Source: Roseiarcus sp963753135
GTDB lineage: Bacteria; Pseudomonadota; Alphaproteobacteria; Rhizobiales; Beijerinckiaceae
DNA length: 64,000 nt
Reading direction: 5' to 3'
Assembly (NCBI GenBank): GCA_963753135.1
Contig: CAVWBA010000014.1
Coordinates: forward strand, 62,001-126,000
Shown: positions 1 to 10,700 of the stretch, piece after piece
Layout of the letters: every line of letters begins with the position of its first letter
How positions within the stretch are numbered: the stretch's first letter is position 1
The notes under the pieces: model-generated
The model's input: only the letters and a program-made list of their open reading frames with translations
The model's database searches: none
Told to the model about the DNA's origin: nothing
Translations under genes and position numbers: made by a program

Positions 1-1
1 C

Positions 2-1211
2 GTGGAAGGCAATTTCGCCGCGGGGCTCGGCGCTGTCTATGGCGGGGCGACGGTTTGCGCCTGGTATCCGATCACGCCATCCACCTCGCTGGCCGAGGCG
101 TTCGAACGCAATTGCGAGCGTTATCGCGTCGATCCCGCGACGGGCAAGAAGAATTACGCAATCCTCCAGGCGGAGGACGAGATCGCGGCGATCGGCGTTG
201 CAGTCGGCGCTGGCTGGAACGGCGCGCGCGCCTTCACTGCGACCTCCGGCCCGGGCATCTCGCTGATGCAGGAATTCTTTGGCCTGGCCTATTTCGCCGA
301 AATTCCGGTCGTCGTGTTCGACGTGCAGCGCGGCGGCCCGTCGACCGGAATGCCGACCCGCACCCAGCAGTCCGACCTCCTCTCGTGCGCCTTCGCCTCG
401 CACGGCGACACCAAGCACGTGCTGCTCATTCCCGACGGCCCGAACGAAGCGTTCGAATTCGCCGCGGGCGCCTTCGATCTCGCCGAGCGGCTGCAAACCG
501 TTGTCTTCGTCATGCTCGACCTGGACATCGGCATGAATTCGCACCTTTGCGCGCCGTTCCAGTGGGATGACGCCCGCGTCTACGAGCGCGGGAAGGTTCT
601 CTCGTTCGAGAAGTTGGAAACGGCGCCGAATTTCGGACGCTACGACGATGTCGACGGCGACGGAATTGCCTATCGCACGCTTCCCGGCGCCCATCCGACG
701 CGCGGCGCCTATTTCACCCGCGGCACCAGCCGTGACCGCTTCGCACGCTATACCGAGGAAGGCCTGCCCTATATCGACAACATGGAGCGGCTGGAGCGCA
801 AGTTCGAGACCGCGCGCGGCTTCCTGCCGCGGCCGGTGCTCAAGCGGGCGACGAAGCCGACCCGAGTTCGGCGTCCTCCAGTACGGATCGACCGCCGCCT
901 CGATGGACGAAGCCCAGAAGATGCTGGCCGACGAAGGCCTTTATGTCGACACCCTGCGCATCCGCGCGTTTCCGATGACCCGCGAGGTCCAGGATTTCAT
1001 CGGCAGCCATGATCTGATCTTCATGGTCGAGCAAAATCGCGACGCGCAGATGCGCACGCTGATCTCGACCGATCTCGGCGTCGCGACAGACCGCTGGACG
1101 CCGATCCTCCACTTCAACGGGATGCCGACCTCCGCCCGCTTCATTCATCGCGAAATCGCGGCGCGGCTGCGCGAGCCGGCGCCGCCGCAACCGCTCGAGG
1201 CCGCCGAATGA
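2..1211 (+). CDS. korA: 2-oxoacid:ferredoxin oxidoreductase, alpha subunit (5' cut by window, frameshifted)
   Basis: Alpha subunit of a thiamine-dependent 2-oxoglutarate/2-oxoacid:acceptor oxidoreductase, which oxidatively decarboxylates a 2-oxoacid to the acyl-CoA while reducing ferredoxin. The visible part begins in the pyrimidine-binding domain (YPITPSTSLAEAF, then SGPGISLMQEFFG and RGGPSTGMPTR) and runs through the C-terminal domain to the stop. The N-terminal gamma-like domain of fused alpha subunits would lie left of the window. The reading frame breaks near position 861: the product leaves frame after FLPRPVLKRATKPT and resumes one frame over at EFGVLQYGSTAASMDEA. Removing one C from the CCC at 861-863 restores a continuous protein with the family's typical sequence. 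The stop overlaps the korB start (ATGA at 1208-1211), so the two are co-translated. The family is secure; substrate (2-oxoglutarate or another 2-oxoacid) is not decided. Confidence 0.9.
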
Positions 1212-2263
1212 CCTATCTTGGCAAGCCCAAGTTTCATCACCCTTCGATCCCCGTCAACGCGCTTGGCTTCACCCGCCGGGACTATGAAGGATCGATGTCG
1301 ACGCTATGCGCCGGCTGCGGCCACGACGCGATCAGCGCCGCGATCATCCATGCCTGCTTCGAACTGAGCCTGCCGCCGCACCGAGTCGCGAAATTGAGCG
1401 GCATCGGCTGTTCCTCCAAGACGCCGACCTACATGCTCGGCCAGAGTCACGGCTTCAACTCCGTGCACGGGCGCATGCCTTCGGTGCTGACCGGCGCCAA
1501 TCTCGCCAACCGCGACCTCATCTACCTCGGCGTGTCCGGCGACGGCGATACGGCGTCGATCGGGCTCGGCCAGTTCGCCCACGCCATGCGGCGCGGCGTC
1601 AACATGGTCTATATCGTCGAGAATAACGGCGTGTATGGGCTGACCAAAGGTCAATTCTCCGCCACCGCCGATCGTGGTTCGAAGAGCAAGAAGGGCGCCG
1701 ATGCGCAGAGCCAGCCGATCGATCTCGTCGGCATGGCGATCGGGCTCGGCGCCTCGTTCGTGGCGCGCAGCTTTTCCGGCGACAAGGCGCAGCTCGTGCC
1801 GCTCATCAAGGCTGCGTTCGAGCATAAGGGGGCGGCGTTCATCGACGTCATTTCGCCTTGCGTCACGTTCAACAATCACGTCGGCTCGACCAAGAGCTTC
1901 GACCACGTGCGCGAGCACAATATCGCCGTCAACGCGCTCGACGTCATCACCGGGCGCGAACCGATCGAGGTGGACTACGCGGAGGGCGGAAGCCAAGCGG
2001 TCACGATGCACGACGGTTCGACGATCGTCCTTCGCAAGCTCGACGCCGCTCATGATTGCCGTGATCGATCCCAAGCGCTCGCCACGCTCGAACGCGCCCG
2101 GATCGCCGGCGAAATCGCCACCGGCCTCATCTATCTCGATGATGAGGCCAACGAACTGCATGAGGTTCTCGGCACCGTGGCGCGACCGCTCAACGAGCTC
2201 ACGGAGCGCGAATTGTGCCCAGGGTCGAAGGCCTTGGAGGCGATCAACGCGTCGCTGAGATAG
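1208..2263 (+). CDS. korB: 2-oxoacid:ferredoxin oxidoreductase, beta subunit
   Basis: Beta subunit (351 residues) of the same 2-oxoacid:ferredoxin oxidoreductase as the preceding gene. It binds thiamine diphosphate and an iron-sulfur cluster. The N-terminal part has CAGCGHD, and SGIGCSSKTPTYM follows. The TPP/Mg motif starts at GDGDTASIGLGQFAHAMRRG and ends with the asparagines of ENNGVYGLTKGQFS. C-terminal conserved ISPCVTFNNH supplies a further cluster cysteine. The length is normal for the family. Translation starts inside the korA stop codon. The 3' end overlaps by 20 bases the 3' end of the convergent response regulator gene, so there is no room for an independent intergenic terminator. 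Confidence 0.94.
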   Translation: MTYLGKPKFHHPSIPVNALGFTRRDYEGSMSTLCAGCGHDAISAAIIHACFELSLPPHRVAKLSGIGCSSKTPTYMLGQSHGFNSVHGRMPSVLTGANLANRDLIYLGVSGDGDTASIGLGQFAHAMRRGVNMVYIVENNGVYGLTKGQFSATADRGSKSKKGADAQSQPIDLVGMAIGLGASFVARSFSGDKAQLVPLIKAAFEHKGAAFIDVISPCVTFNNHVGSTKSFDHVREHNIAVNALDVITGREPIEVDYAEGGSQAVTMHDGSTIVLRKLDAAHDCRDRSQALATLERARIAGEIATGLIYLDDEANELHEVLGTVARPLNELTERELCPGSKALEAINASLR

Positions 2264-2651
2264 CGCCCGGCGACGACGAATTTAGCGCATCCATTCCCAT
2301 GCCGCGCTCCGCCGCCCGCAGTCGGTCGAGAGCTTGGCGAAACGTCGCAAATTCGAATGGCTTCATAAGCGTCGCCTGCCCACGATATCTCGGCTCGATG
2401 CTCTCCTGCCCGTGGCCCGTCGCCAGCGCGAATGGCAGGCCCCGCGCGATTAACGCCTCGAGAACCGGATAAGAATTGTCCTTGCCAAGCGACACGTCGA
2501 CGATCGCAGCATCGATGTCGCCGCCAGCCAATTCCAGCGCCCTGGCCAGACTGTGCGCTGGGCCCACGACGCTATCGCCCAGTTCCGACAACCAGTCTTC
2601 GAGCATGGCGGTGATCAAGGGCTCATCGTCAACGATCAGAATCCTCGCCAT
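2244..2651 (-). CDS. single-domain response regulator
   Basis: A 135-residue protein consisting of one CheY-like receiver domain with no output domain. Visible hallmarks are the acidic pair in RILIVDDEP (residues 8-9), the phospho-acceptor Asp52 in AAIVDVSLG, the conserved Thr in ALATGHG and Lys96 in LMKPFE. I chose the ATG at 2651 because a strong GGAGG lies six bases upstream; a longer reading frame would start inside the promoter region. It is divergent from a hybrid histidine kinase whose start is about 90 bases away, so the two probably form one signalling pair, with this protein acting by protein contact or phosphotransfer. The regulated process is unknown. Confidence 0.85.
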   Translation of the reverse strand: MARILIVDDEPLITAMLEDWLSELGDSVVGPAHSLARALELAGGDIDAAIVDVSLGKDNSYPVLEALIARGLPFALATGHGQESIEPRYRGQATLMKPFEFATFRQALDRLRAAERGMGMDALNSSSPGAISATR

Positions 2652-2741
2652 TCCGCCTCCGGTTGCCACCGTCGCCTGAGCGTACCACAATCCTTTCGCT
2701 GCACAATGGCGAGAAGCCAGCATCGGGGATCACCACGGGAA

Positions 2742-4655
2742 ATGTCGACGGCGGGGGATTTATTGAGGCGCGGCTGGTCCTTGCCATATCTCGGCCGGCG
2801 GGCCGCCACTCTGCTGGCGGCTGTGTGCCTTGCTTTCCTCATCCTCGTGGGGATCTTGGCGGCGCTTATGGTCAAACGCGTGAACAGCGCGGCGGACTGG
2901 ACCGCACATTCGCTCCAGGTCGAAGCCAGGGCTACTAAACTGCTTGGGCAAACGCAGGATCTCAGGATCGGCGAGCGCGGCTATGTCCTGACAGGCATCG
3001 AGGCGTTTCTCAAGCCCTATCAATCGGCGCTCGCCCGCATTCCTCCCTCGCTCGAGGAATTGCGATCGCTCGTCGCCGACAATCCGGCTCAGATCCGACG
3101 TCTCGAGCGCATGCGCATGGCGATCAGCGAAGTGATGGCGGAGAGCGCACGGCCGGTCGAGCTCGCCCGCAAAGGCGACACAGCCGGCGCCGTCGACGCC
3201 GTCAAATCCGGGCGCGGCTTGCAGGTCACGGACGACTTTCGCGCCGCATTCGACGACTTCTATCAAGCGGAAAGCGACCTTCTCGGCAAGCGCCTCGCCG
3301 CGGAAGCGCAAGCGCGAAGCCTGGTGCTCGCGCTCGTCACCGCGAGCCTAGTGACCGCCGCGCTGGCCGCGATCGCCTCGCTCGCCATGAACGGCGCCTA
3401 TATCCACGATCTGCGCGAGCATTCGATGGCTCTGGCGGAGGAGACGCGCGTGCGCAAGGAAACGCAGGCGATGCTGCTCCAGACCCAGAAGATGGAGTTG
3501 GTCGGCCTCCTGGCCGGCGGCATTGCTCACGACTTCAACAATCTGATGACCGTCGTGATCGGCAATCTCGACTCGGTCGAGCGGCGTCTTGGTCGTGTCC
3601 AGTCGGGAGATGCAGCCGCAATCAGCCGCCCTGTCGCTGCGGCGCTGCAGGGCGCGAGGCGCGCCGCTTCGCTGACTCAGCGCCTGCTCGCGTTCTCCCG
3701 CCAACAGGTCCTGACCCCACAGCAAGTCGACCTGAATCGACTCGTCGCGAGCCTTTCCGACATGCTGATCCGCACGGTCGGCGAGACGATCTCGATCGAG
3801 ACCATCCAGGGAAGCGGACTCTGGCCAACGTTCGTGGATGCAAGCCAGCTTGAGAATGCGATCGTCAATCTCGTCGTCAACGCGCGCGACGCGATGCCGA
3901 CAGGGGGCCAAATCACCATCGAGACCGCGAACGCATTTCTCGACGAGGTCTATTGCCGGCAATTCGGCGATGTGACGCCCGGGCAGTACGTCTTGGTCTC
4001 GGTCACCGATACTGGAGACGGCATTCCGCCGGAGAACCTGAGCAAAGTCTTCGAGCCGTTCTTCACCACCAAGAGCGCGCCGATGCGGACCGGGCTTGGG
4101 CTCGCGATGATCTACGGCTTCGTCAAGCAGTCAAAAGGCCACATCCGCATCTATAGCGAGGTCGGCCATGGCACCACCGCCAAGATCTACCTACCGCGGA
4201 TGGAGGGTGCGGCACGGATCGAATCCGTGCCTGCGGCTGCGCACGCGGAAAGCGTGGAGATCCCGCGAGCTCGTCCGGGCGAAGTCGTCCTGGTCGTCGA
4301 GGACGACGACGACGTGCGCATTTCGACCGTCACCCTGCTGGAAGATCTCGGCTATTCAGTGCTCTCGGCGCGCAACGGGGCCGAAGGGCTAGCGCCGTTT
4401 CACGACGGCGAACGAGTCGACATCCTGTTCACTGACGTCGTTCTGCCCCAGGGCATGAACGGGCGGACGCTGTCGCTCGAGGCGGCCGCCCTGCGACCTG
4501 ATTTGCCCGTCCTCTTCACCACCGGCTATGCCCGAAACGCGATCATCCATGACGGGCGGCTTGACCCCGGGGTGCAGTTTCTCGCCAAGCCATACACGCA
4601 AGAAGACCTGGCGCATAAAGTGCGCGCGGTTATCGACTCGTCCGCGAAGGCCTGA
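2742..4655 (+). CDS. hybrid sensor histidine kinase with CHASE3 domain
   Basis: Membrane-bound hybrid histidine kinase of 637 residues. Order: transmembrane segment at about 16-38; a periplasmic CHASE3-type helical domain at about 40-180 (contains GERGYVLTG); a second membrane segment at about 190-214; a HisKA region with phospho-acceptor His263 in GGIAHDFNNLM; the ATPase domain with N box NLVVNARDAMP, VTDTGDGIP, FEPFFTTK and GLGLAMIYG; and a C-terminal receiver with Asp565 in ILFTDVVLPQGMNG and Lys in FLAKPY. Such proteins pass phosphate from His to their own receiver and onward, here probably to the divergent single-domain regulator. The start at 2742 places the first membrane helix near the N terminus; an ATG at 2706 is also possible. 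No ligand is evident. Confidence 0.9.
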   Translation: MSTAGDLLRRGWSLPYLGRRAATLLAAVCLAFLILVGILAALMVKRVNSAADWTAHSLQVEARATKLLGQTQDLRIGERGYVLTGIEAFLKPYQSALARIPPSLEELRSLVADNPAQIRRLERMRMAISEVMAESARPVELARKGDTAGAVDAVKSGRGLQVTDDFRAAFDDFYQAESDLLGKRLAAEAQARSLVLALVTASLVTAALAAIASLAMNGAYIHDLREHSMALAEETRVRKETQAMLLQTQKMELVGLLAGGIAHDFNNLMTVVIGNLDSVERRLGRVQSGDAAAISRPVAAALQGARRAASLTQRLLAFSRQQVLTPQQVDLNRLVASLSDMLIRTVGETISIETIQGSGLWPTFVDASQLENAIVNLVVNARDAMPTGGQITIETANAFLDEVYCRQFGDVTPGQYVLVSVTDTGDGIPPENLSKVFEPFFTTKSAPMRTGLGLAMIYGFVKQSKGHIRIYSEVGHGTTAKIYLPRMEGAARIESVPAAAHAESVEIPRARPGEVVLVVEDDDDVRISTVTLLEDLGYSVLSARNGAEGLAPFHDGERVDILFTDVVLPQGMNGRTLSLEAAALRPDLPVLFTTGYARNAIIHDGRLDPGVQFLAKPYTQEDLAHKVRAVIDSSAKA

Positions 4656-4679
4656 AGCGGGTCAGACCCAAGCCTGCAA

Positions 4680-5321
4680 TCAGCGCAGCAGCTTGAACGC
4701 GTGCGGCGACCAGTCGTTCTTGCCGATGCCGGGAATGCACCAGAGCTTGCAGAGCGGTTCGATGGCGCGCGCCGCCTCGACCGCGCCCATGTCCTCCGTG
4801 TCCCAGCCGAACTGGTCGAGGATTTGCGCGACCGTTTTCTTGGCGCTCGCGTCGTCGCCGCAGATGAACATCGTTGGCCTGCCGCCGGCAAAATGCGGAT
4901 TGATCATCTGCCCGCTGCCGACCGAATTGAACGCCTTGACAAAATGCGCCGTCGGATAAGCCTTCTGCAGCCGCTCCATCAGCGATTCGTTCTGGGGCGT
5001 GAAGAAGGGCAGCACGCCGTTGACGGGCGGACCGCCGCCGATCGGATTGCACGCATCGATCACCGTCTTGCCCTCAAGCGCCCTGGCGCCGAGGAGCTTC
5101 AGCGCCGCCTCCGCGGCCTCTCCCGCCACCGCGAGGACCACGAGATCGCCGAACGCCGCCGCGTCGGCGGACGAGGCGACCTTGACGCCAGGATTCTTCG
5201 CCAACCAGTCTTTGAGCTTGGCAGGCTCGCGCGTGCCGATCTCAACCTCATGACCGTGCTTCACGAATCCCGCGGCCAACGTTTGTCCGACCACGCCGGA
5301 GCCGATGATCCCGACTTTCAT
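4680..5321 (-). CDS. NADPH-dependent F420 reductase-type oxidoreductase
   Basis: A 213-residue NAD(P)-binding protein of the NADP-coenzyme F420-dependent oxidoreductase family. The N-terminal Rossmann motif is VGIIGSGVVGQTLA, followed by the typical EIGTREP stretch that reads the NADP phosphate. FVKAFNSVGSGQMINP and the final CIPGIGKNDWSPHAFKLLR are characteristic of this family. Many bacterial members act without F420, on unknown substrates. The start at 5321 is supported by an AAGGAGGGA ribosome binding site. It is convergent with the histidine kinase gene (24 bases between stops) and shows no functional link to it. Confidence 0.82.
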   Translation of the reverse strand: MKVGIIGSGVVGQTLAAGFVKHGHEVEIGTREPAKLKDWLAKNPGVKVASSADAAAFGDLVVLAVAGEAAEAALKLLGARALEGKTVIDACNPIGGGPPVNGVLPFFTPQNESLMERLQKAYPTAHFVKAFNSVGSGQMINPHFAGGRPTMFICGDDASAKKTVAQILDQFGWDTEDMGAVEAARAIEPLCKLWCIPGIGKNDWSPHAFKLLR

Positions 5322-5828
5322 ACTGGTCTCCCTCCTTGGATGCTCGGCGCTAGGTATGGCTGGCTCAAGGCATGCACAAGGACGGGTTATCCGACCGGCA
5401 ATGAGCCCTGCCGCCGACGACGACCATCAGCAGGACGTCGACCTGGATCGAAAGGGAGAGCGCCGTGTCGGGTCCGCCTCGCGCGGCCAGAGCGTGAACA
5501 AGTCGACAGCGAGCGCCGCGCCCAGAGCGGATGACCTGCAGCTTCTCTATTCGATCCGCTCGGAGCGGCAGCTGGTCGAACGGCTGGAGTTCGGTCGCCC
5601 CCGCCTCCCCTGTTGCGCAAACCCAGTCACTTTTTCAGCAGCCTGCTAAAGCCCGTCGGCGAATGACCCGTTGCCGTCGCGTGGCAGGCAATCCCTCCAA
5701 TTCAATCGGACCGGAAAGGGCTTTGGACAGGCTGCCACAGCCAAAAGACGTAGGATTGAACGCCTTTCGGGCAATGGCGCTATGGAGGCAACGGCCGTAT
5801 TGTCTCCAGAACGCTTCTGGAGAAGGGG
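5322..5828. other. intergenic region upstream of the NRPS-PKS cluster
   Basis: About 500 bases without a convincing gene. The open stretches on both strands lack family motifs and have the composition of chance frames. The last 95 bases (about 5735-5828) are the notable part, because they are conserved in the decayed inverted copy at 28047-28145. They contain a short open frame starting with ATG at 5782 that reads MEATAVLSPERFWRR and overlaps the NRPS start out of frame. The cluster promoter should lie in this interval, but I could not fix -35/-10 boxes with confidence. Confidence 0.5.
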
Positions 5829-7775
5829 TTGGGAATTTCTACTTTCGCCCAGAACATGGAGGCGGGCGAGGTTTCGATCCCGTCCGTCGGTTCGGCATTT
5901 GCCGACGTCGCCGCGCGATTTCCGCGCGCCACGGCGCTCGGGTGCGACGGTGTCCAGATTAGTTACGCCGACCTCGATCGTCTCTCTACACGCATCAGCG
6001 CTCAGTTGCGGCGCGCTGGGCTGCGACGAGGCCAGATTGTTGGTCTCGTTGCGCGTCGTTCAATCGCGGCGACCGCCGCAATCCTGGGAATATTGAAGGC
6101 CGGCGGCGCCTACCTTCCGCTGGATATCTCCTATCCTCCAGAATTGCTGAGATATATCTGCCGTGACAGCGGTCTAACCCTCACCCTCGTTGAGCAAGCG
6201 TTGCCGCAGAGTGTCGGGATTTCAAATTTTTGGAGCGGCGAGATCCGTTATATTAGCCATTCTGGGTTGATCGAACCTTCGGGTGGCCCTGCGACAGCGG
6301 CGACCGGGGCGGCGGCGGAAGACGCCCGTGGCGGCGACACTGGGGTTGACGCGGACGATCTAGCTTACGTGATGTACACCTCTGGGTCGACCGGGCGTCC
6401 GAAGGGAGTCCTGATCCCTCATCGCAGCATCGTTCGCCTGGTGACGGACTGCAATTTCGTCAACCTGGGGCCAGAGGAGGTGATTCTTCACCTCGCCCCT
6501 CTCTCGTTCGACGCCTCAACCTTTGAACTGTGGGGGGCGCTTCTCAACGGTGGAAAGCTGGCAATTGTTTCGGCCCCGCACCCTTCTCTCGACGATATCG
6601 CCGAAGCCATTCGTGTGAATGGCGTCACGACGCTCTGGCTGACCGCCGGCTTGTTTCATCTCATGGTCGAGAGTCGGCTGGACGGGTTGCAGCCGTTGCG
6701 CCAGCTTATCGTGGGCGGCGACGTATTGTCACCTCCGCACGTCGCCAAGGCTCTGAGCGCGCTGCCGCACTGTCGTATCGTCAACGGCTACGGGCCCACC
6801 GAGAATACGACATTCACGTGCTGCTACACGATCCCACGAAGTCCGCCGCCCTCGGGACCAATTCCGATCGGATCGGCCATTCAAAATACAAATGTCTACG
6901 TCCTCGATGCCGATAGGCGGCCTGTCCCGGTCGGCGAGGAAGGAGAGCTTTACGCCGGCGGCGCGGGCGTGGCGTTGGGCTATCTGAACCAGCCAGAACT
7001 TACCGCAGAGAAGTTTGTCGAGGACCCTTTCGCGCCACAAAGCGGCGCTCGTCTTTATCGCACCGGGGATCGAGTGCGGCAGAGGCCAGACGGAATCATT
7101 GAATTCCTTGGGCGAGTCGATCGACAAATAAAGCTAAATGGCAAGCGCATCGAGCTCGACGCGATCGAGGCGGATCTTCGGTCCGAAGGAACGGTTCAAG
7201 ACGCGGCTGTCATCGCTCGTGTCGATCCAACGGGCCGCCGCTCCTTGGCTGCCTTTGTGACTCCCCGCGGCCTCGATCCCCACGCGCTCCGGCGATCGCT
7301 CCGGGCGCGGCTGCCGGATTTCATGGTCCCCGCGTCGATCACTGTCCTTGAGTCTTTACCGTTGTCGCCAAACGGGAAAGTGGACCGCGGGCAACTCGCC
7401 GGCCTCGAACCTGCTTCCGAGCCCGCGGCTGGCCCCGCCTTGTCACGGCCGAACGGCTCAACGCAAAGCCAACTGCGGGACATCGTGGCCAATGCTCTTG
7501 GGCGGGATGGCATTGGGCTTGAGGACAATTTCTTCGATCTCGGCGCGTCGTCTTTAGACCTTATTCGAATTCACGCGAAACTCGTCGAGGCATTCGGACC
7601 GATTTTGACTGCAGTCGATTTGTTCGGCCATCCAAATATCAAGGCAGCCGCAGCAAAAATCGATGGCGAGATCGACGGCGCGACGACATTCATTTCGACC
7701 GCCGAACGCGCGAGCAAGCGCTCTGCCGCTCTGCGCCGCGCGCAGCTCACGGCCGGAAGAACGGTGACGACATGA
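5829..7775 (+). CDS. NRPS loading module (A-T), valine-like code
   Basis: A 648-residue nonribosomal peptide synthetase with an adenylation domain (about 20-540) and a carrier domain (about 550-630), and no condensation domain, so it is probably a loading module. Core motifs: GGAYLPLDISYP, YTSGSTGRPKG (Thr at 184), SFDASTFELWGALL, NGYGPTENTTF, GELYAGG, YRTGDR, GRVDRQIKLNGKRIEL, NGKVDR. The carrier serine lies in FFDLGASSLDL. Reading the ten binding-pocket positions by the GrsA rule gives DAFWIGGTFK, the textbook valine code. The start is TTG at 5829 with GGAG six bases upstream; ATG at 5856 is the alternative. It overlaps the next gene by four bases (ATGA), so loading and extension proteins are translationally coupled. 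The frame is intact. Confidence 0.93.
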   Translation: MGISTFAQNMEAGEVSIPSVGSAFADVAARFPRATALGCDGVQISYADLDRLSTRISAQLRRAGLRRGQIVGLVARRSIAATAAILGILKAGGAYLPLDISYPPELLRYICRDSGLTLTLVEQALPQSVGISNFWSGEIRYISHSGLIEPSGGPATAATGAAAEDARGGDTGVDADDLAYVMYTSGSTGRPKGVLIPHRSIVRLVTDCNFVNLGPEEVILHLAPLSFDASTFELWGALLNGGKLAIVSAPHPSLDDIAEAIRVNGVTTLWLTAGLFHLMVESRLDGLQPLRQLIVGGDVLSPPHVAKALSALPHCRIVNGYGPTENTTFTCCYTIPRSPPPSGPIPIGSAIQNTNVYVLDADRRPVPVGEEGELYAGGAGVALGYLNQPELTAEKFVEDPFAPQSGARLYRTGDRVRQRPDGIIEFLGRVDRQIKLNGKRIELDAIEADLRSEGTVQDAAVIARVDPTGRRSLAAFVTPRGLDPHALRRSLRARLPDFMVPASITVLESLPLSPNGKVDRGQLAGLEPASEPAAGPALSRPNGSTQSQLRDIVANALGRDGIGLEDNFFDLGASSLDLIRIHAKLVEAFGPILTAVDLFGHPNIKAAAAKIDGEIDGATTFISTAERASKRSAALRRAQLTAGRTVTT

Positions 7776-10700
7776 GCGGGGCGAACGAAACCGAAGGCCG
7801 TATCGCGATCATCGGCATGTCGGGGCGATTTCCGGGCGCGCAGGACATTGCGACGTTTTGGCGGAATCTGAGTAACGAAGTCGAGAGCGTCACCTTCTTT
7901 AATGATGACCAACTGGAAGACGGCGTCGAGCCATCGACGCGGGCATCGGCCAGTTACGTCAAGGCTCGCCCGGTGCTCCCCGATGTCGACCAGTTCGACG
8001 CGGGATTTTTTGACATGCGCGATCGGGAAGCGGCGCTGACGGACCCGCAGCATCGCATTTTTCTTGAATGCGCGTGGGAGGCGCTGGAGGACGCCGGTTA
8101 CGATCCCGCAGCCTATCGAGGCGCCATCGGCGTATTCGCCGGTTGCAGCATGAACACGTACTTTCTCAACAACGTCTGTCGCGATCGCAAGGTCATCGAG
8201 GACTTCACTGATACGTTTCAGGTCGGCGATTATCCTGTCCTCATGGGGGCAGGGCGAGAATTCCTCGCTACCCGCGCGGCGTACAAGCTGGACTTGCGGG
8301 GCCCGGCTCTGACCGTTCAGACTGCCTGCTCGACCTCGCTGGTCGCGGTCGTGCAAGCCTGCCAGAGCCTGCTCTTGTACCAGTCCGACATGGCGCTGGC
8401 AGGCGGCGCATCGGTCTCGTTTCCGCAGCATCGCGGCTATCTGCATCAGGAAGGCGGCATGGTTTCGGCGGACGGTCATTGCCGGCCGTTCGACGCGTCC
8501 GCCACCGGCACGATCTTCGGCAGCGGCGCGGGCGTCGTCCTCTTGAAGCGACTGGAGGACGCGCTCGCCGACGGCGACCAGATCTACAGCGTCATCCTCG
8601 GCTGCGGCCTCAGCAATGACGGGGCTGGGAAGGTTGGTTTCACCGCGCCAAGCGTCGACGGTCAGGTCGCCGCCATCGAGCAGGCTCTGGCGCAGGCGGG
8701 CGTCGCAGCTGACAGCATAAGCTACATAGAGTGTCATGGCACCGCAACGCCCTTAGGCGATCCGATCGAGGTCACGGCGCTCACCAAAGCGTTTCGGAAG
8801 TCGACCGAGGCGCAAGGCTACTGCGCTATTGGTTCGGTCAAGGGAAACATCGGCCACTTGGACGCCGCCGCGGGTGTGGCTGGCCTGATCAAGACGACCC
8901 TGATGCTCCGCCACCGCGAGCTGGCGCCGAGTTTGAATTTCCAGGCCCCCAACCCGCGCATCGCGTTCGAAGGCGGACCATTCTTCGTCAACGCCACTCG
9001 CGCTCCTTGGCCGGGTGGCGTCGAAGCGCGTCGCGCCGGCGTGACTTCCCTGGGTGTGGGCGGCACGAACGCCCACGTGGTATTGGAAGAGCCGCCCACG
9101 CGCGTCGTGGCGAACGCGGCGCCGCGGCCGGAGCTGCTGGTGCTCTCCGCGCGGTCCCCCTCCGCGCTAGCGCAGATGCGGGCGCGGCTCGGGGACCATC
9201 TGGCGGCGAACCCTGACGCGCCACTCGCCGACATTGCGTTCACATTGCAGCGCGGGCGCCGGCGCTTCCGTCACCGATTCGCCGTCGCCTGCCGGGATCA
9301 TGCGGACGCTCAGGCCCTGCTGTCCCGAACGCCCTCTCCCCGCGTAAACCTGGGAGAAGCAGCCGACGCGCCGCCGTCCGTGGTCTTCATGTTTCCAGGA
9401 CAGGGCGCGCAATACGTCGGGATGGCGCGTGGGCTTTACCAGCGCTTCCCAGTGTTCCACGCTGAACTGGATCGCTGCGCTGAGATCTTGTCGGCGGAGG
9501 ATATCGATCTCATCGAGGCGCTCTACGGCCGCGACGATCCGTCGCAATCTGAACGTCTGGCGCTGACCGGCGTCGCCCAACCGGCCATTTTTTCGGTGTC
9601 CTACGCCCTCGCCCGGCTCTGGCAGAGCTGGGGGGTGAACCCCGCGGCCTGCGTCGGCCACAGCGTGGGTGAATTCGTCGCCGCACATCTCGCGGGCGTG
9701 TTCTCCCTGCCGGACGCGCTCGGTCTCATCGCGGCGCGCGGGCGGCTGATGCAAGCGCTGCCGTCGGGCGGCATGCTCAGCGTGCGGTTGTCGGAGGCCG
9801 AGGTCCAGCCGTTGGTTGGCGATGAGGTCGCGCTCGCGGCGATCAATGGCCCGACGAACGTAGTCCTCGCGGGACCGCATGAGGCGCTGGGTGCGGTTAT
9901 GCGGCAGCTCGATGCGCGGGGAGTCCCTCATCGGCGGCTGCATACATCGCACGCGTTCCACTCGCCGATGATGGAGCCGATGATCGGGCCGCTCTCGGAG
10001 CGGGTAGCGGACGTTGCGCTGCACGAACCGTCGACGCCCTATATTTCGAGCGTCACCGGCGACTGGATTCGGACGGATGAGGCGACATCGCCTGCCTATT
10101 GGGCGCGGCACGCGCGCGACCCCGTCCGCTTCGCCGACGGGGTCAAGACGCTCACGGCGGCGGGCCCTTCGATTCTGTTGGAGGTTGGGCCCGGGGTCAC
10201 CCTTTCGACCTTGGCGCTGCAGACAGTCCGGGATCTCGTCGGTCGGACCTTCGGTTCGCTGCCGGACGCCAGCGATCCGACGGCCGACGAAGAGACCATG
10301 CTGTCTGCGCTGGGGAAACTATGGGTCAGCGGCGTCGCGCCTGATTGGGCTTCGGTTGGGGACGGACCGCGCTCACGCGTATCGCTGCCGACCTACCCGT
10401 TCGAGCGCCGCCGCCATTGGATCGAGGCGCCCGCCAGGGGAGCGGCAAGTTCGGCGCCGAGCGTTTTCATCACCGCCTGCAATCGTATCGGTTGAGGCGG
10501 AGACGGCCGCGGTTTCGCTGGCTGGATCAGGGCAGGCTCAAGAGGCTGAGATGGACGGAATTCGCGAATCGATCGCCGAGATCCTGCAGGATGTCTCTGG
10601 TGAAACTGTCGATCCTGCGGCGACCCTGACGTTCCTCGAACTCGGCTTCGACTCGCTCCTGCTCAGCCAGGTCGCGCAACAGATTCAGCGCCGTCTCAAG

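Noticed and set aside
2..2263. korAB as part of the biosynthetic cluster
   Set aside because: Separated from it by a signalling pair and a reductase on mixed strands; the genes are ordinary central metabolism.
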